Shown in pieces: positions 42,889 through 52,870 of a stretch of DNA of 64,000 nucleotides (position 1 is its first letter; each line of letters opens with the position of its first letter). The notes beneath the pieces were generated by a model. It did not search any database. It was not told the origin of the DNA and worked only from the letters and a program-made list of their open reading frames with translations. Origin of the DNA: Zelonia costaricensis (taxonomy: Eukaryota > Euglenozoa > Kinetoplastea > Trypanosomatida > Trypanosomatidae); contig JASAOO010003490.1 of assembly GCA_030849075.1 (NCBI GenBank), positions 1 to 64,000 on the forward strand, in the 5' to 3' direction. Made by a program: the position numbers and the translations under genes.

Positions 42889-44472
42889 TCAGTTGAAGGG
42901 AAGCACCTCAGCGAGCTGCACGAGGGAGCCGACGGCGCAGCCGATGAGTAGGCATGCGCCGGTCAGCTGGCCAGCCATGGCGCGCTCGCCGTCGGTGGAG
43001 AGGCTCGGCGTATCCGGGCTGTACACCATCGACAGTGTCCCAATAAACCCGTTCGACACGCCCATCAGCGCAGTGAACACGTACGCGGCCGCGTGCGACG
43101 GGATCTGGTGCGTCGCACACAGCACCAGCAGCGGAATGAAGACGATCCGCACGATGGAGCCGATGAGAATCGCCTTGCGCGGCGGCCACAGGCGCTTCCA
43201 CAGCGTCATTACCCGGCCGAGCAGATCCGTGAAGTTGTACACCGCAACAATGAGCGTCGTGAACCACCCGTCATCGCTGTCGACAGCGACCATGATACCG
43301 GGGTAAACCAGGTACGTGATGCCGAACGTCAAGAAGCACGCAATCATCATCGGGTAGATCTTTTTCACAACCGGCCACAGCTTCACGTCCTGGAGCAGCT
43401 CCGCGGTCGTGAGTCCCTCGTCCACCGCCGCGTCGCGCTGTGCCAATGCCTCCTCGCCATCAAGGCCGCCTTTACCCGGCGCCATCACTTCGCCGTGGAC
43501 GGGGTTCAGCTTTGCCGGCGAGCCGGCGTGACTCTGCCTCTGCGCCTCCTCGCGCTCCTCGCGCGTCGCGACGACGCGGTCGTCGAAGAGCGCGTCTGGG
43601 TGGCGACCCTGGTGTTGAGCTTCGTTGCCCTGGTGCGCCTCAAGCAGCTCCTCATCATCCAGCTTCTCTGGGTCGGATCCGGAGTCGGCGAGATACGGCT
43701 GCGCGGCCAAGTTGTCCTGCGAGCCGCTTGCCGCGGCCGAGGCGACCGTCTTCTTGCGCGGCCGGTAAATGTTTGCCCACGGACTGCGGCTGGAGCGGAA
43801 CTCGGCCACGTAGCGGCGTGCAAACGGATTGTAGAGCAGTGCGGCGAGCAGCATGCCGGCCAACATGATGATGCCCATGGCGAGACAGAAGTAGATGATG
43901 GACTGCGTGAGGACGGAATCGAAGGTGTCGGGCATGCCCGCCTTGAGGGCAATCTGCATGATGGACACAAGCGCCCCCGAGACGGCGGAGCCGACCAGCA
44001 TGCCGGTCAGCATCACGGACGGACACGGACCAAAAAGGGCATAGCCGGTGTTCTCGAAGTAGCCGCGCGCAGCTCCACCAATGTAGGCGACAATCACCAT
44101 TGCCACAATTGCGCTGTACTCGGATGTGTGTGTGTGCGGCATAATGAGAATGACCAGCAGCTCGATCATCATGACGACGCAGCTCAGCTCCAGCCGCGAC
44201 AGCAGCGAGAAGCGGCACATGAAAGAGGTGAGGTTGGTTGGCTCGTGGACCGCCTGCGCCACCATCGTGACTACCGTGTAGAAGTTCAGGATGTTCGTCC
44301 AGAACACCGGCAAGCGCGGGGTGGCGTCCGGGCTGCCGGCCAAGTACTTGTAGTACTCCAGCATGAAGCTCGGGGCACTGTTGATGGCGTTGATGCCCAT
44401 GACCATGGTCACACCTACCACGAGACTCGTGCCAACCATCACCACCTCGGGCAGCTTCGACAAGACCGCCAT
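42889..44472 (-). CDS. Equilibrative nucleoside/nucleobase transporter (ENT), copy C (divergent)
   Basis: Protein of 527 residues, ATG at 44472, the most upstream and most divergent member of the array. The ENT frame is clear: NSAPSFMLEYYKYLAG, GYFENTGYALFGPCPS, and VYNFTDLLGRVMTLWKRLWP with the conserved Asp and Arg of segment 8. It differs from the other two in segments 1-5 and has the longest loop between segments 6 and 7, about 150 residues rich in Asp, Glu, Gln and Arg. Copies A and B resemble each other more than either resembles this one, so the array probably arose by an old duplication followed by a younger one. Substrate preference may differ from A/B (inference). Confidence 0.92.
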   Translation of the reverse strand: MAVLSKLPEVVMVGTSLVVGVTMVMGINAINSAPSFMLEYYKYLAGSPDATPRLPVFWTNILNFYTVVTMVAQAVHEPTNLTSFMCRFSLLSRLELSCVVMMIELLVILIMPHTHTSEYSAIVAMVIVAYIGGAARGYFENTGYALFGPCPSVMLTGMLVGSAVSGALVSIMQIALKAGMPDTFDSVLTQSIIYFCLAMGIIMLAGMLLAALLYNPFARRYVAEFRSSRSPWANIYRPRKKTVASAAASGSQDNLAAQPYLADSGSDPEKLDDEELLEAHQGNEAQHQGRHPDALFDDRVVATREEREEAQRQSHAGSPAKLNPVHGEVMAPGKGGLDGEEALAQRDAAVDEGLTTAELLQDVKLWPVVKKIYPMMIACFLTFGITYLVYPGIMVAVDSDDGWFTTLIVAVYNFTDLLGRVMTLWKRLWPPRKAILIGSIVRIVFIPLLVLCATHQIPSHAAAYVFTALMGVSNGFIGTLSMVYSPDTPSLSTDGERAMAGQLTGACLLIGCAVGSLVQLAEVLPFN

Positions 44473-45242
44473 GGCTGTGAACGTTGGTACGAGGGAAAGA
44501 ACAAATAGGAACTGCCAGAAGAGACACGAGAGAGTTCTTCTCTAGTCCTTTTTCTTTCGTTATTGGCTCAAATGAGCTCACTTCCCGCGATGCAGTGCGA
44601 GACGGAGAGAGCGGGGGGGCGGGGAGGGGAAGACGCTGGCGGAGACTGATGTGGGAAGAGAGCAGTGTTTTAGTGGCTGTGGATGGCAGGCGATGGATGG
44701 GAAGGGGCACGCGGGGCGGTGGAGCGGGGGACACCGTTGTGTACTCGTGCGACGCAGACTGAATGATGGCGTACATGTGTGTGCGTGTGTGTGAATGCGC
44801 GCGTTGCGCATGAGAAGTGGGGAAAGGAGAGTGAGAAGACGCGAAGCAAAACACAAAAGAGATCGACTCAAGCTGCGCCCACGCGCGGCGGGGACTGACG
44901 TGTGAGCCTCGGCCGGAAAGGTGAAGGGAGTTCGACTCCAATGCTCTCCGCACACACACACACTGGTGCAAAAGACACTGGCTACACCCTCGTAGGTCCG
45001 AACCTCCGCATTGAACTGATGCGGGGCGTCTGCGCCAGTGAAGCCAGCGCTACGCTGTGTCAACACCCGTCCTTGTCTTCTTTTTTTTCGTTTTTTTTTG
45101 CTGACAAAACAGCAGGAGCAGCAGCCGGCTTGCCCCCACGGCACGCGGAAAAAGCAGTGGCCAGACGAGAACGAAAAAAAGGGAAAAAGGAAGCTGCACC
45201 GCCACACCACCCTCTCCCCCTTCCACTTCGTGAAAAGGTGCT
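44473..45242. other. Spacer between the GT61 pseudogene and ENT copy C
   Basis: About 770 bases, purine-rich on the plus strand near 44590-44720. It should carry the ENT copy C leader; nothing else seen. Confidence 0.55.
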
Positions 45243-47249
45243 CTACAGGGGCAGGCACTGGGCAAGGTGACGACGGACGTCGGCAAACACCTGACGCACC
45301 TCGTCGTCGTCGTAGGAGGCGACCTGGTCCGTGAAAGCAGGGAAGTCGAAGGCGTTCACCATTCGCTCGGGTGACATCATTCGTGCCCGCTCCTGCAGCG
45401 GGTTCTGTACAGACGGCCCAAATCGCACGTCCGTCGGTGCCACCGTCACAAAGTGATAGCGCATCGCGTGCCCGAGAATTAGAAGAGGCTGCGTCGGCAT
45501 CGACGAAATCACCCACGGCCGGAACTCGATCACGGTGCGGCACCGCGGCGGCGACCGCTCCATCCAGAGGGCGTGACCGATGCCGAGGCCGTGCATGCCG
45601 ACCACGACGTCGGCGTAGCGGCCCAGGTGGTACTGCTGCGCCGCCGACAAAGTCTCCAGCTGCGCCTCCTCTACGCGAAACCCGGCTTCTCGCATCCACT
45701 GCGCGTACCGCGTCGCGTTCGCGATCTGCCGCGTCGTCCGGTGCACAAAGAGCACGCGCGGCCTGTACAACGGCGCAGACGCGAGCGAGGACCCCGTCGA
45801 CACCGTCGATGCATTCTGTGCAGCAGCGGGCCACAAGCCGGCAGCCCAGGCCGCCACACCTGGGGGCTGCAGCGCGGCGAGGGTCAGACGGAGCTGGTCC
45901 AGTGCACGGGCGGAGCGGTTGTGTGCGTACGGGGCACTGCGGAACTGACGGGCTGTCCAGTCCTGTACGCCGTAAAGGCGCCCCGCCTCCAGCACGGGAA
46001 AACGCCGCGTTGGCGCCAGCAGGGCGTCACAAAAGCATAGCGCCGTGCCGCGCGCCGCGTCCCTCTCTTGCCACACACACTACGGAGGGTCGATGCGGAA
46101 GACAAACGACGTGTTGAAGGGCGAGCCGCAACCAAGCTGCGGTGAGGAAAAGGCATTGGCCACCGCCGCGCTCATCTCCAGCTTGCGAAGTGAGTCCCCT
46201 CGTCGGTCCACCCAGTTCGACCCTGGCGCGCTCAGCAGCACCGTCTGTGTCGGAATGCGTTGCAACACGCCGCCCTGCCACGTCGCATACGCGCTCTGCA
46301 GCGCCTCCAGTGCATCTGTCATGAGGTGGAAGAAGTGCGTCGCGATCCAGGTGCCATGCAGAAGGACCGCCATGGCCGGCACAACCAGCGGCCCGGTATC
46401 CCGCGAGCCCTGCTCGCGCGTCGGTGATGCGACCGGCGTGGTTCGCTGGCGCAGCACTTCGTCTGTGAGTGCGTGCACGCTGAGCCCGGCCGCGCGAAAG
46501 CGCGCTCCCGGCGGGGCGTCAAGGCACTCCGCGGGGAGGTAGACGCGACCGCCGCGCAGGCAAACCGCGCTCGCCGTGGCCGTGTAGTTGAAGGCGCCGA
46601 GCTGCGTCGGCGCGGCGTGCACATCGAACCGAGAGGCGCTGAGGCCCGCTACCGCGCCACTCCGCGCCGCCGGCTGCCACCAGCTGGCCGCCGACCATGA
46701 GGGCACCTCCCGCACGCGCGCCGCGCAGTACGCCGAGAGTGCGGCGACGCTGTCAAGCCTTTCACCCGTCGACGCACCGTGGCGCAAGCCCTGGGGCGCG
46801 GCAAAGGCGTACGACAATGACGTTGGTAGCGGCGACGGTGTTGCAGGTCCGAGGTTGTCAGCACTGGTGATGGCTTCTACGAGCAGAGAGAAGGCCGCCT
46901 CGATGGGAGTGGCGGCGTCCCGCTCCGCCGGGACCACGACAGCATCTGCGAGTGGGCAGGCCGGGGACACGCCTGGTCGCAAGCCGTGGTGCGCGCCGCG
47001 TGATGACCACTCCTGGAAAACGTGCGTACATGCCAGCTTCCCCATCCAGGCAAGACAGCCAAGCAGTGCCACCAGCAACACGATGCTGGCCGCACAGCAG
47101 AGGCGGCGGCGGTGCGCGCGCGAGCCGCGGCGACCCCGCCACAGGCCTTGGCGCAGCGCAGCAGCCCCGGTGAGGCACCACGCAGCGGCAAAAAAGCGCG
47201 ACGAGCGCCGCAACGCTGCTACGGAAGTCTCCACGGCACGCTTGCGCAT
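45243..47249 (-). pseudogene. GT61-like glycosyltransferase, interrupted by an in-frame TAG
   Basis: One reading frame runs from the ATG at 47249 to 45243 with a single TAG at 46080-46082 after 389 codons. The frame stays open for another 279 codons and the family match continues on both sides. The N-terminal part has a type II membrane anchor (about residues 50-69, after an Arg-rich cytosolic tail) and a stretch with HFFHLMTDALEAL, similar to the first conserved block of GT61/DUF563 enzymes. The part after the stop has VLFVHRTTRQ, ADVVVGMHGLGIGHALWM and TVIEFRPW, matching the nucleotide-sugar-binding half of GT61. A Golgi-resident glycosyltransferase is the likely ancestral role. The sharp nonsense change with no frameshift suggests a recent pseudogene, a sequencing error, or read-through. 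If translated only to the TAG, the product would lack the C-terminal half. Confidence 0.75.
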
Positions 47250-48304
47250 GGCACCGCGGCGTCGCTCCTCCTTAAATTGCTGGCGCTCCGCTCGGGACGG
47301 CTTTGACCTCCCCTAAAACACACACACACACGTGCGCTGTGTGTGCACGCGGTTGGGTGGTAGGGTGAAGGGAGGACCTGGGGAGTCAGGCGGCTGCAAA
47401 ACGCCCGATGCCACAGTGAGTCCACACCACCGTTTCTATCCGTCACGCCGCACGGCCATGGGACAGCGCTTCTTTCGTTGTTGCTCCCTGTGCGTGAGTG
47501 GAGGTGTTGTCGGCAACTTGTGCGCAGTGTATGTCTGTGTGTGCAGTTGACGCGCGCGTCACTTTGTGAAGACTGTGGCATGAAGAGAAGGGGAAAGAGG
47601 CGCAAAGGAGGGTAGAGAGTACGGCGCAGAGTTCGATCCATCACTCAGCCCACACAAAAGATCACGCAGGCGCGCTCTGCACAGCACCCGTGTGCTTTTT
47701 TTATTCGTGTGCACGCAATGCAGCTTGACGGGGCGTGCTCCCAGCCGCAAAAGCGATGCAGCGAGTGCAGCGTTCGTCACAAGTGGAAGAGGAGATGGAC
47801 CCTTTTTGGCTGTGTGTGTGTGTGCTGCTTGTTTCAGCGTCGCGCGGTCGTACTCCCTTGACGGAGAGCCGGCCCCACAATGGAGCATCGCGCACTCGAG
47901 AGCCAGAGAGAGACACCTCTCTGCGGTTGCCCGCTCCGTTTCGCCAGCGTTGATGTTCTGTTGTCCGTTTAGCGGGCTCGCTTCCCCTTGTGCTGCTTGC
48001 GGCAGATACGGGCGCGTTGCTCACGTGGGGAAGGAGGGACCCTCGCGACGGAGGGCGTCCACCTCATCCGTCGTGACGTGTCCATATCCGGTGAAGAAGC
48101 GTGCGCAGGCGCAAGCCCGTTTCATAGGTTACTCGAAGTGTAAACGAACCAGGGTTGAGGGAGAGGGAGAGAAGTGGAGGAGCGAGGCTTCGTTCTAACG
48201 CTGTACGCGCACCGTAGCCTCCTCCGCCGACCATTCCGTCTGTCTTCTCCCCTCCCCCCCCCTCTCATCCTTTCCATCGCTTCTCCAGCCATTCCGTATT
48301 TCTC
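47250..48304. other. Spacer between PUS10 and the GT61 pseudogene
   Basis: About 1 kb with a CA run near 47317-47332 and a GT run near 47811-47825. No gene seen. Confidence 0.55.
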
Positions 48305-50482
48305 TCAAACTTCATCCAGATCCTGCATCGCCATGCCAACGACATCGAGCTGGATAATGTCCGTACGCGCGTTCAGCAGCATGCCGAGGTGCGGTGTCGT
48401 GCGGCCCATGTCGCCGTGCACGAACTCCTTCACGTACGTCCCAGCCTGTGTCTCGAGGTCGAGCAAGAACCAGTGCGCGTTGAGGGCGGTGAGGCGCAGC
48501 GAGTGGATCAGCCGCGGCCGCGGGTGCAGGGAGCGACGGTGCAGCACCCGCAGCGGTGTTTTCTGCTCAATGGACAGGTCGCGCATCGCGTGGATGGCCT
48601 GCACGTGGGGGTCCATGTCGCCATCCTCGATGGCGCGGCTGCTCCAGATGACGCAGCGATAGCGCTTCACCTTGCTCTCCGAGTGTCGCGCAAGGCGGAC
48701 GGTGATGTCGGCGTCGGTGCGACGTAGCCGACTCACCTCGACACTCCCCTCGTAACTGGCGTTGATGCACGACTCGAGTCGGCGCAGGTCTGCCTCCCTG
48801 AAGCGCTCCCGCATCGGCGAGATCAGCTCCAGCACGAAGGGCCGTCCCTCGCCAAGCATGCGCACATCCACGTCTTCGCGGCCGGCGCTGTGGAACTTGT
48901 AGCGGCTGTAACCGTACACGAGCGTGGAGGAGGCGACGGACGGCGCGACGGCCTGCCAGCGGTTTGCATGTGCGCCACGCTCCACGGCGGCAGCCGCAGC
49001 AGGAGCGGCCGCAGTGGTGGTGCCTTCGACGACTTCGGCGCGCTCATCCGTGTCGCGGGCGGTCCTTGCCGGTGCCTCTGCCGGAGCGTCCGGCATGTCC
49101 GGGTAGAAGAAGGGCAGCACCGGGTTCGCAATCACCTCCTGCAGCGAGAAGGAGCCGATGCGCTGCGCGTTGAGGAACCACGGCGATTGCGACATGTTCC
49201 GCATCATCTTGCGGTAACTGCCCATGAGGTAGAGGTTCGCGTGCTGCAGCTCGCATGACACCGTCGCGGCCTGCCGCGCCACGGTGCGCCGATCCACGGC
49301 ACCCGCCACAGGGCCGCTGCCGTCCGTTGCCGGCGGTGCACTTGCCGCAGGCATCCAACCGGTGGAGACGAGGTACGGCACGGCATAGTCGTAGATAACG
49401 CTGTACGGCAGCACATCGGTGGAGCGGTTGCCGCAGAAGACGGCGGGCATGTGGCCTTCTGTGATGAGGCCCTCCGTGGCGTGGTGCCGACAGAAGACCT
49501 CGCCAACGAGGCTCTCGCCACTGCCACTGTAGCGGAAGGTCTGCAGCGCCACCAATGCAGGCGGCTGCGGCACAGCGTCACTCGCCACGGCAGGTAGAGC
49601 CGTGGGGCTGGGTGCCGCATCTAAACCACTCACCGCCGTACGCGGCTCGATGCGTGCACGCTTGGCAGCCTGCGCGTCCGCCTCCGTCTCTGACGAGGGC
49701 GGTTGCGGCGGCGTTGCGCGTGCGGCGAGCACAGTTGCCGCGACGGCCTCGGCATACACGGTGATGCCCGGCAGCGGCGTGACGCGTCCAATGCTAGCCG
49801 GCGACACGCGCGAGTCGACGACGGCGTTGTGCGGGTGCAGGAGGTAGGGCAGAATGCGGGCGCGCAAGTCGCTCATGTAGAAGTCCTTGAAGTTGCTGAG
49901 CTCCTCCTTGACCACCGACGATGCAGGCGGGCGGGCCTCGCATGTGCCGGCCAAGTCGAAGTAGCGCGTCGCGACCGCAAGCCACGTGAAGGTGAAGCTG
50001 CGGTTGACGTTGACGTTGATGGTGATCGCCTCGGCGTCGTAGTACGGGCTGGCCCGCACCGCTGCAGCCGCCAGCGGGGCGTGAATGAGGTCGATGAACT
50101 GGTAGAGTCCCATGCAGGCAACACACAGCCACGACACGGCGTATCTGGGGGCCACGTCTCCGCCCAGCATACCATGCGCTGTTGACGCACTCGCGTTGAC
50201 GGGCGTAGTCGTCTTGTCGGTGTCTGTGGTCAGGGCTCCACAGAAGTACCGCTGCGCACTCTGCGGCGTCTCGTGCACAACGGTGAAGAGCGGGTGGTGC
50301 TCATCGTCCGTCACGGGCAAGGCCTTCGCGCCTGCCACGCTCGCTGCCACGGAAGAGGTTGCGGGCTGCAGCAGCTGGCTGAGAGTGCGGGGCGGGGTGT
50401 AGTGGTACAGCATCGACATGCGAAGGGCGCACTGATAGCACAACGCGTCCTTCGCCGCGCCAAGTGATGAGGCGTGCGACAT
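48305..50482 (-). CDS. PUS10: tRNA pseudouridine synthase PUS10-like
   Basis: Protein of 725 residues from the ATG at 50482. PUS10 makes pseudouridine at positions 54 and/or 55 of tRNA in archaea and many eukaryotes. The C-terminal catalytic half is unmistakable: SAGREDVDVRMLGEGRPF (about residues 534-550, containing the catalytic Asp), SIEQKTPLRVLHRRSL, and THAGTY-like block QAGTYVKEFVHGDMGRT. The N-terminal half has two CxxC pairs (CYQC and CVAC), as expected for the PUS10 zinc-binding/THUMP-containing region. It is about 200 residues longer than human PUS10 because of Ala/Pro/Thr-rich insertions. The location could be nucleus or cytoplasm; I see no clear targeting peptide. Confidence 0.92.
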   Translation of the reverse strand: MSHASSLGAAKDALCYQCALRMSMLYHYTPPRTLSQLLQPATSSVAASVAGAKALPVTDDEHHPLFTVVHETPQSAQRYFCGALTTDTDKTTTPVNASASTAHGMLGGDVAPRYAVSWLCVACMGLYQFIDLIHAPLAAAAVRASPYYDAEAITINVNVNRSFTFTWLAVATRYFDLAGTCEARPPASSVVKEELSNFKDFYMSDLRARILPYLLHPHNAVVDSRVSPASIGRVTPLPGITVYAEAVAATVLAARATPPQPPSSETEADAQAAKRARIEPRTAVSGLDAAPSPTALPAVASDAVPQPPALVALQTFRYSGSGESLVGEVFCRHHATEGLITEGHMPAVFCGNRSTDVLPYSVIYDYAVPYLVSTGWMPAASAPPATDGSGPVAGAVDRRTVARQAATVSCELQHANLYLMGSYRKMMRNMSQSPWFLNAQRIGSFSLQEVIANPVLPFFYPDMPDAPAEAPARTARDTDERAEVVEGTTTAAAPAAAAAVERGAHANRWQAVAPSVASSTLVYGYSRYKFHSAGREDVDVRMLGEGRPFVLELISPMRERFREADLRRLESCINASYEGSVEVSRLRRTDADITVRLARHSESKVKRYRCVIWSSRAIEDGDMDPHVQAIHAMRDLSIEQKTPLRVLHRRSLHPRPRLIHSLRLTALNAHWFLLDLETQAGTYVKEFVHGDMGRTTPHLGMLLNARTDIIQLDVVGMAMQDLDEV

Positions 50483-51175
50483 GCTCACGAACGTGGGGTG
50501 CGTGCAGCGCTGCTTTGCTGCGAGGATGTGTCATGAGTTGCACAACGAGTTCATTCACAGTTGTTGTTGTTTTCACCGATGTAGAGGAGAGAGAGTGGAG
50601 CAGTGAAGACGCCGAGAAAAGGGCACGCGTCTCTGTATGAGAGGCGACGACGGCCGTTTCGCTTTCTTTTCTCTTTGCGCGTGTGTGACGTGCAACAGGA
50701 AGGTCGTATAGCTCAAAAACCTCCACAGTGTAGCAAACAAACCCTGGGAAGGCAGCAACGGCACCACGCTAACGAGAAAGAGCACCGTAAAAGGAACCCC
50801 CCACCAGTGCAGAGAAACAAAGGCCCGACTGACTTTCTGCTTTCTTCTTGTTGTTTTGTTTGTGTATTCAAACGCTGAGTTGTACGTCGCAATCTCAATT
50901 CAAACATACCACGTGGCATGTGATCGAACGGGGAAAGGAAGGGAGGCCGCGCATAGACGCCCCCCTTTGGCACGACTCTACCTTTTTTTGTTTAATGCGG
51001 TGAGGAGACGCTATCACCGCCCCCACCGTGCAGATAAGCACACACACACACGACAGAAAAGCGCGGCAGACACCTCGTTCCTTCGTTTTCCTGTTCTAGC
51101 CTGTGTGTGGCGCAGTAGCCTCGAATGCCGCTCTCACCGTTGCGCAGTCGCTTCATTCTCTGGTTCGCCGTGTTC
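50483..51175. other. Spacer between the APC permease and PUS10
   Basis: About 690 bases, moderately A/T-richer than the flanking genes. No gene seen. Confidence 0.55.
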
Positions 51176-52870
51176 TCACTCACGCGGGACTCGTGGCGGA
51201 TGCTCCTCGGAGGCCGAGAGGCCAGCGTGACCACTTGTCTCCTCGTTCTCGGCGGATGGCTCGCCCGGCGCGGTGGCGACGAAGGTGACTATGCGACCGG
51301 CGAAATCGCGGGTGCGGTAAAAGTGGCAGTACGCCACCGACACCAGCACCGAGCCGGCCACCACGGCGAGGCACAAAACGACCGTAAGCCACTCCTGGCA
51401 CAGGGCAACGACCGTGAGGGCGACGGAGGAGATGAGCGCGACCCCCATCATGACGTGCAGGCGCCAGCCCTCAAAGGGGATGCGGAAGGGCCGTGGGAGG
51501 TGCGGATAGAGCTGGCGGAAGCGGTAGAAGGAGGTGAGGATGACAACCACGCGGATGCCGTACAGACACTGGTCCACCTTGACGAGTGAGCCAAACCCGA
51601 GCACGGTCGAGAAGAGCCCGCTGATGAGAGCGTTGAGGGTCAGCGTCCAGTGGTACGTTCCAAAACGTTCGTTGCGCTGCGAGAGCCACACGCCTACCTT
51701 GCCAGGGAAAGCCTCTGTGAGGGCAACACCGGCGATGATGCGGGTGGTCGTGCAGAGTGCCGACAGCGTTAGGCCGAACGCGGAGAGCACGCCGCCGGCA
51801 ACGGCAATAGCTTTGAGCGGCTGGCCACCCACCTTGTACGACACCTCGGCCCAGTACCCTGTCGTCCACTCCGACAGGTCGATGGCATCCCTCGACGCAC
51901 TGGCGCCGCTGAGGATCGGCGGGATGTATGTGATGAGGGCGAGTCCCATGAGCGGGATGAGGGAGCTGATGATGGTCCGCTGCGGGTCCTTCACTTCCTC
52001 CACGACGGTGCCGGCCTGCTCAAGTCCGGAGAGGCACCACGAGGCTGTTGCGATAAATGTCGTCCACTCGATGGAGTCGGGAATATAGGCGACGGCGGCC
52101 CAGTTGATGTAGAAGCCGGTCGACAGCTGCTGCTGCAGGAAGAGCAGCACAAAAGGGGCCACGGTGAGCGTCGTCAGCACGACGCTGGCCGCCCCCACCG
52201 TCTCCACGCCTAGCACGTTAAGCGCGTACACGAACAACAGCATGCCCACCCGCAGCCACCTCGCCCCCGCGTCGCTGCAGCTGATTGCTGTGCAGAGATA
52301 CTCGGAGAACATCGTCGGGTAGAGGGCGTTGTCAACGGCGATGTAGATGAGCGACATGAGCGCCATGGCAAGGTACACGGTGCGGTGGAAGGACAGCTTG
52401 ATCCACATGAGAAACCCGGCGTTGGACGGCACCGCCGAGGCCAGCTCAGCGACGACGAGCGCCGTGGGTGCCCCCATTACCACCGGAATGATCATGACGG
52501 AAAGAACGGTGAGAAGCACGCCGCCGCCCATAACCGACTCCTCAATGCCGTAGGCGCCGCTAATGGTGAAGGTGTACATTAGTCCAGTGAGGAGCAGCGT
52601 CGAGAGCGTGCGACGCGGCGGCGCCGCGGTGTCGGACGACGAGTTGGGTACCTGCAGTGGCTCATCGGCTGCCACAACAATCTTCTCCCCTGCCGAGCTG
52701 GGCTGGACCCCGCCGCAGCCTTCTGCTGCGGTTAGCGCGGCATGGATGAGCGGGGTGGCGGGGTGGTGGTTAAGGTGGTCACCGGTGGGGGACGCGGGGC
52801 GGTACAGGTGGCTGCGCGGCGGATGTTCGTAGAACTGCCGAACTACCTGGTTGGGGCCATAGGCAGACAT
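51176..52870 (-). CDS. APC-superfamily amino acid/polyamine permease
   Basis: Protein of 564 residues from the ATG at 52870. The upstream in-frame stretch is translated pyrimidine tract and is excluded. After about 95 hydrophilic residues there are about 12 hydrophobic segments. The blocks SAVPSNAGFLMWI, IAVDNALYPTMFSEYL and GLEQAGTVVEEVKDPQRT resemble the LAT/PUT branch of the APC superfamily, including plant polyamine uptake transporters and the trypanosomatid POT1-type polyamine carriers. Import of polyamines or amino acids across the plasma membrane is therefore likely. The C-terminal tail of about 35 residues is hydrophilic and Glu/Ser-rich. A good trans-splice acceptor (CTCCACAG after a long pyrimidine tract) lies 82 bases upstream. 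Substrate is not assignable by eye. Confidence 0.88.
   Translation of the reverse strand: MSAYGPNQVVRQFYEHPPRSHLYRPASPTGDHLNHHPATPLIHAALTAAEGCGGVQPSSAGEKIVVAADEPLQVPNSSSDTAAPPRRTLSTLLLTGLMYTFTISGAYGIEESVMGGGVLLTVLSVMIIPVVMGAPTALVVAELASAVPSNAGFLMWIKLSFHRTVYLAMALMSLIYIAVDNALYPTMFSEYLCTAISCSDAGARWLRVGMLLFVYALNVLGVETVGAASVVLTTLTVAPFVLLFLQQQLSTGFYINWAAVAYIPDSIEWTTFIATASWCLSGLEQAGTVVEEVKDPQRTIISSLIPLMGLALITYIPPILSGASASRDAIDLSEWTTGYWAEVSYKVGGQPLKAIAVAGGVLSAFGLTLSALCTTTRIIAGVALTEAFPGKVGVWLSQRNERFGTYHWTLTLNALISGLFSTVLGFGSLVKVDQCLYGIRVVVILTSFYRFRQLYPHLPRPFRIPFEGWRLHVMMGVALISSVALTVVALCQEWLTVVLCLAVVAGSVLVSVAYCHFYRTRDFAGRIVTFVATAPGEPSAENEETSGHAGLSASEEHPPRVPRE

Noticed and set aside
43093..44508. 471-codon plus-strand open frame
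   Set aside because: Antisense to ENT copy C; Arg/His-rich translation without domains.
44578..45834. 418-codon minus-strand frame overlapping the glycosyltransferase
   Set aside because: Wrong frame relative to the GT61 motifs and low-complexity beyond the overlap.
47620..47645. GAGTTCGATCC resembling a tRNA B box
   Set aside because: The flanking bases do not form a T-stem and no A box or acceptor stem is found at the right distance.
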